64,000 nucleotides of DNA from Mycteria americana (Eukaryota > Chordata > Aves > Ciconiiformes > Ciconiidae): the NCBI RefSeq assembly GCF_035582795.1, contig NC_134366.1, positions 28,753,661 through 28,817,660 of the forward strand, in the 5' to 3' direction. The notes beneath the pieces were generated by a model. It was not told where the DNA came from, made no database searches, and saw only the letters and a program-made list of their open reading frames with translations. The first letter of the stretch is position 1, and every line of letters begins with the position of its first letter. Shown piece by piece: positions 1 to 13,989 of the stretch. A program made the translations under genes and the position numbers.

Positions 1-129
1 AGGATCACTGCGATGTCCGGTCTCTGAAAACTTTAGTTTTTCTTTTGATATTAAAAAGACCACTGAAGTAATCCACAAAGAGCTCGGCCCTCAGGAAAGA
101 AGTCTGAAAAACAAACACTGTTAAAGATT

Positions 130-345
130 GGTCAGACACGATTATGTGGCTGACAATTACATATGATAACAATTAAAATGATCTGATTCCAACCACATGG
201 CATCTTAATACAGCAGATCTCCAAGCAAATAACGTGTCACATAATAGGTTTTGATTGATGTTGTCAGCAGCCTTTTGAATGTTACAGATACCTTCCCATC
301 AATGCCTCAGAAATCAGTGGAGACTACTGACCTCATCCTAAACTG
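130..345. promoter_or_regulatory. Possible regulatory block
   Basis: TGACAATTACATATG, GATAACAATTAAAATGATC, GGTTTTGATTGATG and nearby TATTTGCATGC (POU-like) in repeat-free DNA. Motif evidence only. Confidence 0.3.
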
Positions 346-2880
346 AAACTATTTGCATGCACCTAAGTAGTCTGGTTCTAACTGCTCGGTAACCTCAAAT
401 TCTTGTTTTACTAGATGATTAGATAAACGCATACATGGTGTCCAGCTGCTTACTTCCAGTTGTAAATAACTTAGCTAATACATGCATTAGTGGTTTGAGT
501 GAAAACCCTAGATGTTTTCTGAGAGATCTTTCAGTTACCTGCCAGTACAGCTCTGGGAAGATATGTCTGATTACAAGCCAGCTGAAGCACTCCAAACAAT
601 TGCTGAAGTCCATGTGTTGGTTGGCATAGGGGACCTAACCAGAGAGCATAAAGGAGCTGCCAAGGAGCTGCCACTAAGCAGCATGAGCCTACTCTACTGC
701 CGACTTTAATTTGCGTTAAAAAAAATAGGGATGAGTTAATGATTGCTAAACCAACAAATCATCCTCCTATTGGAGGAGCCCCAGAGGACATTCTGTCTCC
801 AGTGGTGATATAACCAGTAAGCAAACACATTGTCACATTGCCTAGAATGGGCATACAAAAAGCAGCGGGGATCGGACCAGGAATTTGGAGTATTTTCATG
901 GTGCCAGTCTCCACACATGTTCTTGGCTTAGCCTCCTGCTCCTTATTTTCCTCTAGACCAGCATGAGGGCACAGCCCAAAAACGACTCTTCAGATATGTG
1001 ATGCAAGTTTTATTGTTTCCTTCTGTATACTGTTAAGTAGGAAGAGAAACATAATGTCTTAAAAACGAATTGAGGAATAATACCATACATTTGTTAGGAC
1101 AGTTTTTGCTACCATTGTTGTTTTAAAAAAACAACATTTTCTGCTTTGGCATCTAAATGATGATTGCAACATCGCAAGCTGGAAAAACAGCTCTCTCTTC
1201 TAACCATGGCTGCCATGAACACAGCTCTCCCACTGCAGGCTGTGGAGTCAAGAGCACATTGAGAATGAAGGTTCAGTTAAGATACTGCAACAGTTTTGTC
1301 AGTGTTGTTGAAGGTGAGCAAAAATCTTATGTGTTATTCACATCAGTTTCACTGGTCTGACAGAGTATGTTATCCAGCCACAATGCAAGATCTTGCCTGT
1401 GTTACAAATACATGGGGTTTTATAACCAATGCATTGTATTTTTCCCCATTCTTTATAACAGATCACACTAAAGATCAAGAACAATATGAGGCAATAAAAC
1501 TCATGAACAGCCAGTAAACCAAAACTCATGAACTCAGCAGTTATTCTTGACACCTCAGTCATAAATGCATCCCTGTCCTGAGTTAACAGTTCGACAATGT
1601 ATGCCACAGCTTTATCTAAATAGCCTTTCCAGTAAGCAATGGTCTTTGATTGCACAATGGATGTCATCTTACTGTGAAGGAAGTATATTGGGTTTTGAAT
1701 AACAATAAGAGAGGAATTATCTAGAGGGTCCACGTTAAATTAGAATCACATATTGCTTCTCTGCAAGAAAAATTGCATTTGTTGTATTTAGGCACCAAAA
1801 CTGGCTAGCATCACAGGAGAGCAGGTTCTCCAGAAGAACGGTGAAGCACCAGCTCATTGCACTACCCCACACAGGATGAAAACTCTCCATGTCCATATAG
1901 CTCTCAACTTTCAGCACCAATCAGACAATCACATCCCTTGTCCTGAACTGCAGAGAACTCTCTCCAAAAAAATCACTCATGTCAATCAAGTCACATACTA
2001 CTTAGACTTTACACAGATGAGATCTCAATGTTGTGCAACAATACATTAGACAAAATGTCCAAGTCATTAAAGAGCCATCAGTAGAGCAATCAATTGAGTA
2101 GGTAAACAAGTCAAATTATACAAAAACAGATGTAGCCAGGCATCCGCAAAGATGTAGCCATAGCCATATTCTCTGAAGAACTGGGTGAACAGTATGACAG
2201 AGCTAGTTCAGCTGATACGTATTTTCCATCCCTGATGTCCAACACGGTATACTCAGAGGCTACTTCATATGTAAAATGCTTGTGAGGCTGAAGCATGAGC
2301 AGAGGTGATAAACATGGGAGCACGGCCTCTCGTTTTCTTCATGCAGACTCTAATACAAAGGGACTTTGATCTTTAGGGGGATCTCTACCACAGTGCAAAA
2401 TAATAATGATGATAACACAACAGTAATAATAGGTACAGATAGCAATGCTGAACCTTGAACATGTATCCATTATAAACACATAAATATTCAGTTGTCTACT
2501 GTAAGAGCACAGGTCATAGACTCTTTAGCTTCATTTCCCTCCTACACAGCCAAAAGTAGGCAGGAAAATTATTGAAATATATTTATTAGCTGGTAAGCAG
2601 TATCTTTTTGAATTGGCATGACAGGAATTTGGGGAGTTGAGCTCCTAATGTGTATATGAGAATTTATATAATATTAGAAGCAAACAGAATATTTGAGCTG
2701 TGGAAGAATCTACAAAAATTGCCAAAACAGCAAAGAGTTTCTTTCAAAATGGGACAGAAGAGGTTGTGACACACATCTAAATTCCCTGCAGTGTTCTGAA
2801 AAACTTAGCGCGTACCTACAAATCAACTGGGGGCCTCAAAATATTATTCCATTAATTCTATATATGACTTTTTTTTTAGA
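346..2880. other. Intergenic AT-rich DNA; possible decayed coding relic
   Basis: No intact gene. Short frames on the minus strand (about 2323-2111, 1920-1735, 1733-1338) have non-repetitive, protein-like composition but no family I recognise and stops between them. They may be chance. Confidence 0.35.
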
Positions 2881-2889
2881 ATAAAGGAG

Positions 2890-3230
2890 AAATGCCCAAC
2901 CTATGGCCTTCAGGCCAGCTTCCAAAGGCCAAAATAACTTATCCAACCAATAGCCACACTTTGCTGTCACATCCTTCACTGAGGCCCTCAGTCACAGGGA
3001 AGCAATGAATTGCAAGCTGCTGAATCAGCAAAAAGGTGGCCAGAAGCTTGTTCTTAGCATCATTTTTGCCCAAGGCCCTGTGGCCTCTACACCACTACAA
3101 ACCAGGAATTGCATCCATCCTAATTGAGGCATGCCCCCACCACATGATGAATGGGTGATGTGAACAGCCCTGTGACAAAAGTATGAGCGAATCTCAGCCT
3201 TGAGACAGGCACTACTTGAGCCTCCTCATC
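2890..3230. repeat. Possible old DNA-transposon-like fragment
   Basis: CCTATGGCCTTCAGGCC near 2900 and GGCCCTGTGGCC near 3073 resemble the ends of hAT-type non-autonomous elements. Weak. Confidence 0.2.
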
Positions 3231-3990
3231 TATTGCCAAAATGAGCATTTTCTGAAAGAAGCACTTGCATTTTGGTTTTCTAATGGATATGCCTCTCATC
3301 AAGTCAGAGGTTAGAGCATATGGATTCTTCCTTAAAAATGACACAATCTTCCAGACCAAAAGGCTGAGACTGACACAAGGTATGTGGAGTACCTATTTAT
3401 GGAGTAAACACAACTATTATTTGTTGCCAGATCTCATGCACCAGAACTTGGCTTTGGACATACGTAGCAACAGTCTAGCGTTTTCCTGAAGTCTTTCTGT
3501 CACGATGATTCATCCATGACAGTGAAAGCATATCTGTGTTTTAGATGTATGCAGAAACAGAGCATCCCTGCCTTGGGAAATCAACACTCCAAGAACAGAG
3601 GGGCAAAAAAGGGTCCAGAGAGTAAAACACTCGGAAGGTCATCAACAGTGAGATTTTCTGCAGACATCATAGGAATGGAATAGGTAGATTGAAAGTGGAG
3701 AAAGTAGTGGCCTGGTGAAAGAATTTAGGGATGCTGAATAATACAAGATAGGTTGCATGGAAGAAACCAAATATCTCTGTTATTTTCTGATCAAAAGGAA
3801 TCTGTTGAACTCCAAACTCACTGAAAAGTGATGAGCTAGTACTTCAAAGAGGGGTTGAAAACAGGGAAGTGGAGCTGCTTGCATAGTTTTGTTTGGCATA
3901 GTTTCATTTTTCGCAAAAATGAAAAGAAAAAACAATATTCCAAAACTCTTCCCAGGCAGTTATTAATTATTTTTCTCCCTTGGATTACAA
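3231..3990. other. Intergenic DNA, nothing identified
   Basis: Average-composition DNA with no gene, repeat or strong motif cluster that I can support. Confidence 0.4.
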
Positions 3991-4179
3991 CACACACGAA
4001 CATCAACAACCTTTTTGGTTATGTTGGTCTGGAGTCCTGTCCAGGCTTTCCATGTGGAGCTCGTAAGGAGCTGTCCCACTCTGCGCGTGTTGAAAGTCTC
4101 TCCCCTTGGAAATGCATTTGGGCTGGTGCCTTGAAGTGACATTTGAAACCTGCCCATGCTGCTTTGCTTTTTTCCCCCT

Positions 4180-4380
4180 TCTTGTTGTCAGGCTCATCAT
4201 GCTGAGTCATATCTGCAGCTAGATCATAATGATTATCCTGAAATGTCAGCAGCTGCTCTTTTCACCCCCATATGGTGCCAGATTTAGGATGAGGTTTCCC
4301 TAATGCATAAACAATTACTATAATTGTGGTTTTTGACAACCAAGGTATCACAGAGATGTTATTGTGTTGTAAAAAAAAAT
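4180..4380. promoter_or_regulatory. Possible regulatory block with MARE-like site
   Basis: TGCTGAGTCATAT at about 4200 matches the MAF/AP-1 extended site, followed by CATAATGATTATCC, GTCAGCAGCTGCTC and CAATTACTATAATTG. Repeat-free. Confidence 0.35.
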
Positions 4381-7300
4381 GCATTTCCACAGTTGTAATG
4401 AAGGGGTGGGTCATACTGACCCATATCTTTCTTTGTATTTCTCCCCAAAGAAAGTCTATGACATAAGTGAATCCTTGTCAGCATAGCTGTTGGACATTGG
4501 ATGTTGTTTGACAGGGGAAACAGCTAAAAGCTTTAGCAGTTAATATCTTCCGAACTGTGAGAGCATTATTTGCCTAATTCTAGAGATGCTTGTTTGATAG
4601 ACAAAAACCTGGCTTTAACTTCTGTTCTCTTAATTTAGATGTAATTTCCTTGCGGTCCTCAGATAGCTCTGTCTTCTCACTTAGTGCAGCTTAAAGTTAC
4701 CAGCTCTCTTTAAAAGTCAACTAAAAAAAGTTAAGGTATCAGAGAAATAAAAAATAAAACTAAACTAAAACAAAATAAAAAACTAGCAGGAGTTGACAAA
4801 AGTAATGAAAAACCAAGGCTCTATCTCTTCTTTCATTTATAGACATGCATCAAAAGTATCTCCACTATCTAGTATCTGTGGAGATAGAAGATAGTGGAAC
4901 TGTGTCAGTGAGAGGGGAATCTAGCCCCAGCACCTCCATTCTGTATTTTAATGCCAAACAAAGCAATAAAGAGATTAATGAAAGATAAGCAAGTAGGAAA
5001 CCCTGTAAGGGCAAAAGCAGGGTGAACATGATGTGTTATTGTTGAAGACTGGGAGAAGAGTCATCGAAGCTGATGGAAGTAACCACCACCCTTCATTTGA
5101 GATAACAGAGCCAAGTAAGTTCTTTGATGAGGTAATACAGGTTTCCGAGACAAGGCAAAAGTACACCCTAAATCTTGAATAATGTGGGCAGATGGTACTG
5201 CTGGTTATTGCTTTGGGTAAGGGTGTATTTGTGTGTACGCACATACAAGAAAACAAGCTAGCTGAAACAGAGAGAGAAATAAGCTCTAAACACAGCAGCT
5301 AAAAGGAAGCTATCTAGGCATAAATGCCTAAAGGGAGAGCTTATCGGGGGTACTGAACAAAAAAATGTGATGCTATAAGCAAAGATACTGTCTTCGGTGG
5401 TTTGATTGCATCTGCAGTCAGAGAAAGGGGAGTTTGCATGTTCTTTGTAAATAGGTAGAACTGCATCCAAGAAAGGCCTGCCTCCATCAATGGTTTAGCT
5501 TCCTAACCAGAACAAGCTCTGATTTGTGGCCATCTGTGTCAAAGGAAGGAATAGTATAGGTAATGAAACAGAATAAAGGGAAGACTACACAGAAACCTAC
5601 GCTGTCCTGAGAAAGCTACGGGTGTTGTAATGAATTAAATCTTGTTGTAATGAATTAAATTCATTACATTGTAATGAATCAAAAGCCACATGTACAGAAA
5701 TTATTGCAAATGCAAAATGCTTTAACAGATAGCGACACTGACACTAGCCATTTTTTACTAAAAGAAACTCTCCTGAAGCTTAAACCAGCCCTCAGGAACG
5801 AGCCTGAGAAGATACTAGGGCTCTGCAAGACAAGAGGTTCAGGTTCGGTGAGACCAAAGTGGCAGGTGAGTTCGACAGCAGTGTCCTTCTGTGAGAACAA
5901 AGTCCCTGCAGGTTCAATACGTAGGTGCTTAGGCCTCATCCTCAAAGCTGGCTTAGACAGCTAAGCCCTAATTAGGTGCCTAAGGCCCCATCCCCTCCTT
6001 CCCCTGAAACAATCAATGAGACTGGATTTTATGTATCCAGTGGTACATAAAATGGCAGACAGGTCTACCTATTTTGCTGGTTTCAACCTTGCCTGCACAA
6101 GCCTTTCTGCTGAAGCCATCAGATGACATGAAAACTATTTGGAGAGATGAGCACAGGGATGATCTCTGCAGTAACCTGAAGTGTACGTGTTCTACACTTC
6201 CCGTGGCATCAAGCGGTACATGTCACCCTCCTGATTAGCAGTTAATTTGGATCTCTAGTGCTAAAACCGTACTGCACTTCCACAGCTGTACCTGAAAAGC
6301 AAAATTGGTCTGATTGGTAGCTCTTCTGATCCTTCATGAACTAGGCACAGAAGAAAATCTGTAGGATGCCAAACACCCAGTCACAGTTGGATTTTTTTAC
6401 ACATCTTCACTTTCCCTATGTAGCTGTTCTCTGGGCATCTTGTTTCATCCACTTAGATAAGATCCACCTCCTCATATTTAGCTGTCTTAAAGAGTTGAGC
6501 ATCTAGGATAACTCAGTTGTCTATGCCTCCTTTATAGTTATGGAGGTAGATGTTCACTTCCAGAAACACATTCCCATACCCTAACGAAGAAATCTAAGTT
6601 AGGTATCTCTGAAAAATAGTACAGTCCGTCTTTCTCCATTGACCAAAGTGGGAGTCTAGACAACCAGTCAGTCTAAACACACTGCTTTGGGACAGCAGAA
6701 GTCAGGTGACACAAACACTAGTTCTTGTGTACTGGGACATGGTGCATTGTCAAATCTTTCTCAAGGGCATCTGTGGTTACTCATGTAACCTTTCTTGTGT
6801 GTGCCAAAAATGACACTGTCAAATGGAGCGAGCTTATGAGAATAGAAGATCTGAGAAGACCTCTTAGAAAAGAGAGCCACCGGGCAGGCTGCTTGAGTGT
6901 CTCACCTGATGAATAAACCTCACATGGCTTCTTGCCGTGAAGGAGCACTACGTGTCACACCATTCAGTATTCCTCCCTCATAAAAAGTTATGTGTGGTGG
7001 GAAAAAAAACAAGAGTACTTGTGTTGTCTCAAAAAGGTGTGGCTTGTTTAGGAGGTTAGACTTGAGCACCATGGTTGTCTGAATGAGGAGCAGTAAGAAA
7101 TGAGAGCATTTTGATCTGTCTGCCATGTAAGGGGTAATAGGAGGTTGTTTTATTGTTCCTCCAGCATAATGTACAAGGATGATTTGTAATGAGGCAGAAT
7201 CTAGGGTAAATAGCTCTTGCTATAATACTTTGCCTTCAGATATCTTAAGAGGTAATCTGCGGTGGGTATGCTTGCTGTAAATCAGAGGCTATGTCTTTGC

Positions 7301-9170
7301 ATTTGAAAGTCACTATTATTATGTTAAAGGGTGTATGCTTACATAGCTCAAGTATGGCATTTGGAAAGAAGTAATTTCACCTCAGAGTGGAAGTTTCCCT
7401 GGGGCACAAATCTTCAACAGTGAAATTTTGTATGTGTACTTTGACAAACGCATGCCCAGTGGGCATGTGCCAAATTATGCCTTTGAAGCCATGGAAGCCT
7501 GGCTGTGGGAACCTAGAACCTTGAAGAGTTTCTCAAGGGAGAGGAAGCAGAGCCAGCTGGACTCATTTTCTATAGACAGAAATTTAATTGCTAGCTAGTA
7601 GCTACTACTTTAGAAGAGAAATCATTTCAGAGACCTGGAACATGCCGGTGTGAAGCCCTTGTTAGAGGAGTTGGGTGGCAGCCTGACTGTGACCTGTCCA
7701 GATCCCTCTCTTTGCACATTCTTTTTAACTCCAATATTTACTGTCACGGTAAAATGTGACCATAATTATAAGAACCAACACATAGTTGTCATTACTCAGC
7801 ACCTAAGAACAAACTGTAAATACTCTGCTTTTGAGTGCAAACCAGCTGAGCAAAGAACAGTTTCTCTAGAGCTAATGCATATCAATTCAGCAGACTTACG
7901 GACATGAAACTAAATCTATGTAGTAAAATTGATGTACAGCCTCTTCTGCAAGAAGCGGTTCATTCTCACAACGCAGAGGTGGCTGGGGTCTATCTTCCTC
8001 ATTCTCTGAGGTATAACCTTGCAGGGGCAGGCTCCTCTTTGTGGTAGCAGACACCTGTCTTCTGCTCCAGGGGCTCTTTTTTTACTTCATCCTTCTCCAG
8101 TGCTCTCAAGCAGGTCCTACGTCATCCTTAACTCACACAGACAAATACACATGTGCTATTTTGTCTGTCCACCAAAACAGATAGAAAACTGGACTAAAAC
8201 ATTGCCCTAACAGTAGGAAGTGTGTGTGTGTAGTGTGAAATAATAACTCACATGTTACTGTACTATTAAGATACTGTTTCTCTACCAAAGTCTTTACTTT
8301 ATAAAAATAGCACTTCAGATAATAACAAAAAGTCCTACTGAGGGAAATTACCTAGTGAAAGGGGGCTCAGGATATACCTTTATCACTACTCTGAGGTCAG
8401 AGCGAATTGGCAGGCAACAAAGCTTACAAACCCAGAAGCTGATGGCTGCTGTCTGCTTTTCTCCAGTGACAAATGAGCACACCTCTCCCTCTGTTACTCT
8501 TGTAATTTATTTTTACTTGTACACAGACCTCAGATAAGATCAGTCCAGCATTATGTTGGACTCTGTACCAACACGGAGTGAGAACATCTCCACTATACAG
8601 CTTACAATCTGGACAGAGAGGGGAGAAGAGGGAGGTAAAGGTTCCTCCCTTTTGACATGGGGAACAAATGCTCTGATCCACAGAGATATTTAGGTGCTTT
8701 GCTGATTTGGATCCAATAGGTCAGACTCATAACCACATTAAAATATCTTAAGGCACCAGGTGATCTGCTGTCTCCGTGCACATCCTCTTCCTGCACAGTA
8801 AGGGCGAAGTAACTAGACCTGTTTCACTACAGGTTAAATCAGCTCTGCCATCGTATGCCCAATATTAGTACCAAAAACCTATTCCTGCAGAGTGAGCTAC
8901 ACTGGGGAACTGGTGAAGATTAAGAACAATCCAGCAAAAAAGAAAAACAAAAAAAACTCCCATATTTTAAACCAGATCAGTTGGCTTCTCAGGGATACAA
9001 TCTCATGGCAGCGGAGCTGGTTGCACTGGCTTAATTTGCTCGTATAACTACACTTTGGATCACATCAGCCTGTGTTTGCCCTGGGTAAGAGTGCACACAA
9101 GGACAGTCACTGCTGTTCAACTGAGACACAATAGCTTGTTAAATTGTCATAAACTGATCATAAGTCTGAG
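4381..9170. other. Intergenic DNA
   Basis: No gene supported; mostly AT-moderate DNA. Contains the TAAT palindrome at 5624-5679 and little else that can be named. Confidence 0.45.
5624..5679. repeat. Tandem duplication and perfect TAAT-bearing palindrome
   Basis: GTTGTAATGAATTAAAT occurs at 5624-5640 and again at 5644-5660. It is followed by a 10-bp perfect inverted repeat (5659-5668 and 5670-5679, arms ATTCATTACA/TGTAATGAAT, 1-nt spacer). Each unit carries homeodomain TAAT cores. Confidence 0.85.
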
Positions 9171-9175
9171 TCCCA

Positions 9176-9255
9176 AATGGCTTACCCGAGGTCACCCAGC
9201 AGTTTGAGACACACCCAGTGACTGAACAACATCTCCGGAGTCCAGCCTAGTGTCA
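9176..9255 (+). repeat. MIR-like ancient SINE fragment
   Basis: GAGGTCACCCAGCAG followed by CAGTGACTGAACAAC and GGAGTCCAG fits the core/3' part of the MIR/CORE-SINE type found across amniotes. Highly diverged. Confidence 0.45.
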
Positions 9256-9888
9256 AATACAATGGCACTTTTCCTCTCTAATTGTGACCAATTGTCACTG
9301 TCTTCTGGTGGGTGTAACCAGGAGAAAATGGACATGGGAATGATCTGGGGCTGTCCAGTGAGCTCTTCCAGTTTCAGCTGAGGTATGTTGGCAAGGCTTC
9401 ATCAGGAAAACTCCACAGTTCCACCAGGTCCTGTCTCTCCAAAGACAACCAACGATTAGATATTGTTGATTAACTCAGAGAAAAGTTACTGTGATATGTG
9501 TAGGTGTTGCTGCCAGACAACATGTTTCAGGGAGAGTGGGCATCAGCTGCAGAAATAAAAAGTATTTTTGACCCTAGAGAAGCTTGTTGAATTCAGTGCC
9601 TTCCCTTCCTGTGCATCAGAGTGGTGGAGTGCTATGGCTAGTGCTACACAGTGCATAGTTTATTAGCATTATATTGATCTGAAAAGCAACTAACATGGGA
9701 GATGTAAAAATGAAATAGCGGGGCAGAGGGATCCAGTGTTGGAGGAACACTGCTTTCCACAAGCCATGTAAACCCTAATTAATAAACAAAGGGCTCTATT
9801 CTTCGCCTGCGTTTAACTCCCCCCCTCTTGCTTCTCTTCGTTTTAACCATACTCCTTTTCCCCCTCCAGTTTGCAGTAGCATATACAG

Positions 9889-9950
9889 GGCCTGACGAAA
9901 GCCCACACAAATCAATGGCAAAACTCCCATTGACTTCAATGGGCTTTGTA
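9889..9950. repeat. Ancient amniote palindromic repeat copy
   Basis: Arms 9898-9918 and 9927-9947 pair at 17 of 21 positions around an 8-nt loop. CCATTGACTTCAATGGGC is the hallmark of an old interspersed palindromic repeat common in reptile and bird genomes (recognised from memory of the motif, family name not assigned). Confidence 0.55.
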
Positions 9951-10183
9951 AGAAGCAAAGAGAGAAGAGAATAGGTGATTATTTTTCCTTTCCAAATGAC
10001 GAGCCTCCCCCAGTAAAACAATCCATGCAGTAGTCATGAGTGCTTTATATTGTGCAGTGCATGGGCATAATTACTCCAACCCTCTAAACAGCTAGCAGCA
10101 GTTGGTCTCTCTAATGCTTGGAAAATTATTTTAAATAGACTTCCTATCTACAAAATAGGATTTTTTTAGGTTGTAAATACCTA

Positions 10184-10268
10184 GGGTCAGATCTCAGCAA
10201 TTGTTACTAGCATATCTGCACTGACTTCAAAAAGGATAGTCAATTCGGACATATAGAAGAACTGGCCC
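10184..10268. repeat. Diverged ancient amniote repeat
   Basis: Starts GGGTCAGATCTCAGC, has CACTGACTTCAA in the centre and ends GAACTGGCCC, the layout of the old hairpin-type amniote repeats that begin GGGTCAGATC and end in GATCTGGCCC. Confidence 0.45.
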
Positions 10269-13200
10269 AAACCAGCACTTGCTGCACAGTCAAAATTATT
10301 TTGATATCCATGAGCAGTTCTCTCAAAAGCCATAAATGTAGGGTCAACCCTGCTGTTGCCCTTCAGCCAATTATCTAGGCATGATCTTGATTAATGACTC
10401 ACCTGGCTCTTCTTTGAATTCAAGCAGACTATAATTCTGTGTCTCTACAACATCTCCATCTATCTTCCCTACTCTACAACAGAGCATGAAAAGATTCCTC
10501 CACCTCTTCCTCTTGATTCATTGATGTAAGGACTTTACCGCGAAGAGTAAAAATCCCAGGTGTATTTAAAAAGCTATTTTCTTTTCCCTCATCGCTGCCT
10601 GCAAGTTTGTCTGCTTAACAAAGGGCTATGATACGGGGAAAAAAAACTTAGTGTACTAGCATGCTCTGGACATCTAAAACATCTTTGTTCTGAAAAGCTG
10701 CATACTTTTTTGGCAACACTTGGACAAAAATGATCCAACTGTATTGAAGTTTAGGTCATATGCAAATGCTTTTATTCAAAATGGTGTATAGAATACTATC
10801 TTCCTAATCCTTCCACTAAAATATGATTTGTGGCTGTTCTTCAGAACGTCTGCCTGATTAAACATCCTTGAAAAAAAACACGCATGGGATTGTAATAAAG
10901 AAAAATAAAAAGGTTTCTTTTAATCAGTAATTAAGTAGCAATTAAGCATAATTATTACAATTTGTATCTAATTTATAATATCTGTAGAATGAACAGATGT
11001 AATTTAGCCTCCAATAGTCAACAGTGTTTGGCTTAAGCAAAGCTACCTTACACTTTCCTTCACATTTACAACAGAAAAGGACACTGCAGATGGTGAGCGA
11101 ATGTGTCTTTGCCCAAGGGGTGGGAACACTCATCTGTGGGGTAGGAACTGCTCAGTCATCTGGAAGCATGTGAAAATACCTGCACAGACAACATAAGGTT
11201 TTCCTACTGTCTTCAGCAGAGGAATCTTCCCTTTAAGTCAAGTGATAAAAATCTTCAGGTTTTTAACCTCAAGTATCTCACTTTTCTGTAGCTGGTACAG
11301 CAACTCTGTTCCATGTTGCAACCGACCTTTGCAAAATGTACCTATATGCTTTTTTCTATAAAATATGATTTAAATTGGTCAAGTCATTTTCATGTGGTGT
11401 TTGGGGGGAGTTCTTCATTAACAGTCTAGGGAAAATTACTTAGTTTACTCAGTTACTGAGTAACTCCCGGAGAAAAAAGTCTTAATTACAAACTCTAGGT
11501 TAATTTTCTTTAACTCCACAGTTTTTAAATACTTAGGAAACACGGGCATGATCTTGGACTGTCTGGAGGCAGCCAATCTGACTACTTTCTGACATGGGTG
11601 CTTCCAAATAAAACTATTATGAAATTTTCTCTGTTGTCTGACCTTGCTTAAGGTCCATCTGAGCAATACATGTCTTGATAGTAAAAAACTAGTCTTTACG
11701 TACAGCCGATTAGCTCAGAGCTGTGTTTGGAAAGTTAGGTGATGGGTGGCCCTAAAAGCACCTTTGAAAATTCTCTGGAATCACTCAGTATAAAACAGAT
11801 ACATTTACAGACCAGCTTTACCATTTGTGTAACAATGGCAAATTCACCCAACAGGCCTTTTGCAAAGGTGACCTTATGAATCTGGTTTAAGCAGAAGTAA
11901 CAACTGTACATTTGATGGATCCAGAATGTCCTTCAAGCTCACAAGGCTGAATGCACATGCCCTGCCCTTACCCTGATGCCATACCAGGCTAAAAGTTGAT
12001 CCTCCAAGCATTCCTGCTGCTTGGGGAAGAAGATGCCCAAAGGGAGCTGCAAACATGCCCAGAAGGAGCTGCAATAAACGAGTGTACTAGTATTAGAGCT
12101 GACCAGCCTGAATCTAGAATTGCTTCAGACTTGAAAAGGCAAAAGAACCTGTTGAGATATCAAAATCTAGCTTGTTCAAGCCAGCGTTACTTTGGAGAAC
12201 TAAACAGATCTGTAGTGTTCTCAGTGACAGAAGCCTCACATAGTTTGTGGGATCTGTAAAGATTTCATGGATTTCTTACCCCTTGCAGGAACAATGTAAG
12301 TCTGTTAAAAAGATTGTTACACAGCAAAAACCTTACGGTTTTAAACTGAAGTCGATGGTTTCCTGATGGAACGTACCATTAAAACCTAGCCCTTTGAAAG
12401 TGGCAATAGGGAGACAGATGCATATTCAAATGTTTATCTCTTTAATTTTCCAACACCTAATCTCTTAAATGAGCGTAATCAGAAAAGAGGCATTCTAATT
12501 CTCTTGTGGGGAAGCGAAGGCGCCAGAGATCAAGTGATAACCAGGCTGTGTCTCGAGCCATTCCCATGAGACTTTGGCTGTGTTTGAACCCAAATTGGAG
12601 AGAAGAGATTTTTTAGGTGCTGTGTCTGCCAGAATTCAAACAGCAGGCACACTTCTGCTCTCATGGCACGCATCCAAACTATGGACCACCTCGGTTTCAA
12701 AAAAGCTTTATAAAAAAGTCATGCTTGCTTATTTTGCTTTGGTTTACGTCAAGATCTTTCTCACACACATATACCTCAAAGCTAAAAGAACAATAAGATT
12801 GTGAAGTTAGTCACTCAAAAGGTAGAAAGTGCCAGACATGAGGTTACATATGCAACCCAAATTCAGTTCCTTATGTGAGCTCATGATTAGACATGCTTTA
12901 ATTACGTGGCCACATACACTTTTTCCACAGGACAAAGATAGCGTGAGCTTGACTTATTAGAGGAGCAAAGAGTAATATCACGTGCTGTGCTGGACAGTCC
13001 TGACAAAAGACAGAATTACCAGGTCTGCATGGCAAGAAATGGGTCGAACCCAGCTCTGGCCTGGATGGAGGAGGTGGGAGGCTGTGAAATGCCCTGCTGC
13101 CGTGTCAACAGGTTCCTTTCCTCCGCCACGCCAGTAACCTCCTGCACAGACATCTGAGGAGAAAGGGAGAAAGGGAGGTAGCAGGCTAGGACTGCAGCAG

Positions 13201-13989
13201 CATGGCATGCTACACACCATCAAGGGAATCGCTGACAAAAAGGGGCAGACTGCAGCCAAGGTTGCTCCCTAACCTATGACCTGGTTTTTTTTTTTTTCCA
13301 TGGCAATCTGGTTCACATTACATTACAAGTACAGTACTGACAAAGTTGGTTTTTTTGGTTGTTCTGGCATTTGCTGGCAGTTCTGTGGCTTTTGTCACCT
13401 CTCCTCTAAATATTTCTTTGTTCAGCCTTGTGCCTTTGAAACTTTATATCCAGGTCTAGTTATCTTTGCTTTTCTAGCCCTCCGAACAAAGTAGTCACTA
13501 TCTTGTAAGCAAGCGTGGCCTCACCTAGGCCTAAGTTTTCTTAAACAAAAGAGCCCCAAATAATTGTTACAACTCTAATCAGCTGCTGCCTGAAAATACG
13601 CTAGCACCCTCTCAACCGCGGTGGGTATTACAGATATTTGCTTTGACTTCTACAATCACTTCAATGTGCAGGCGTTGGCTTCCTTGAGCCCAAGTCAAGT
13701 CACCACATTAAGGATGGTGGGGGGTGGGAAGCCCAGACAGAGGCTCTGATAATAGCAGGAGCGGCTTTAATCTCGCCTCTCGAATCATAATTTACCCCTT
13801 TCTACTGCCAGTGAGGCACCTGGCAAGGGAAGCCGGGACTCCCCCGAGGGAGCTCCCCTGCAAAGCGCTCATTTCCCTGGCCGGGCCTGCCTGGCCGGGG
13901 CGACCCGATTTCTGCTGGGATCGCCCATCAGGCATCAAAGCAGGACTCATGTCATTCCCCGCCGCTTGCGCCAGGCCCGACAAAACTCG
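10269..13989. other. Intergenic AT-rich DNA
   Basis: No gene supported. TAAT-rich patches at about 10920-10985 and 12415-12515 could be regulatory. GC rises from about 13780 toward the CpG island. Confidence 0.45.
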
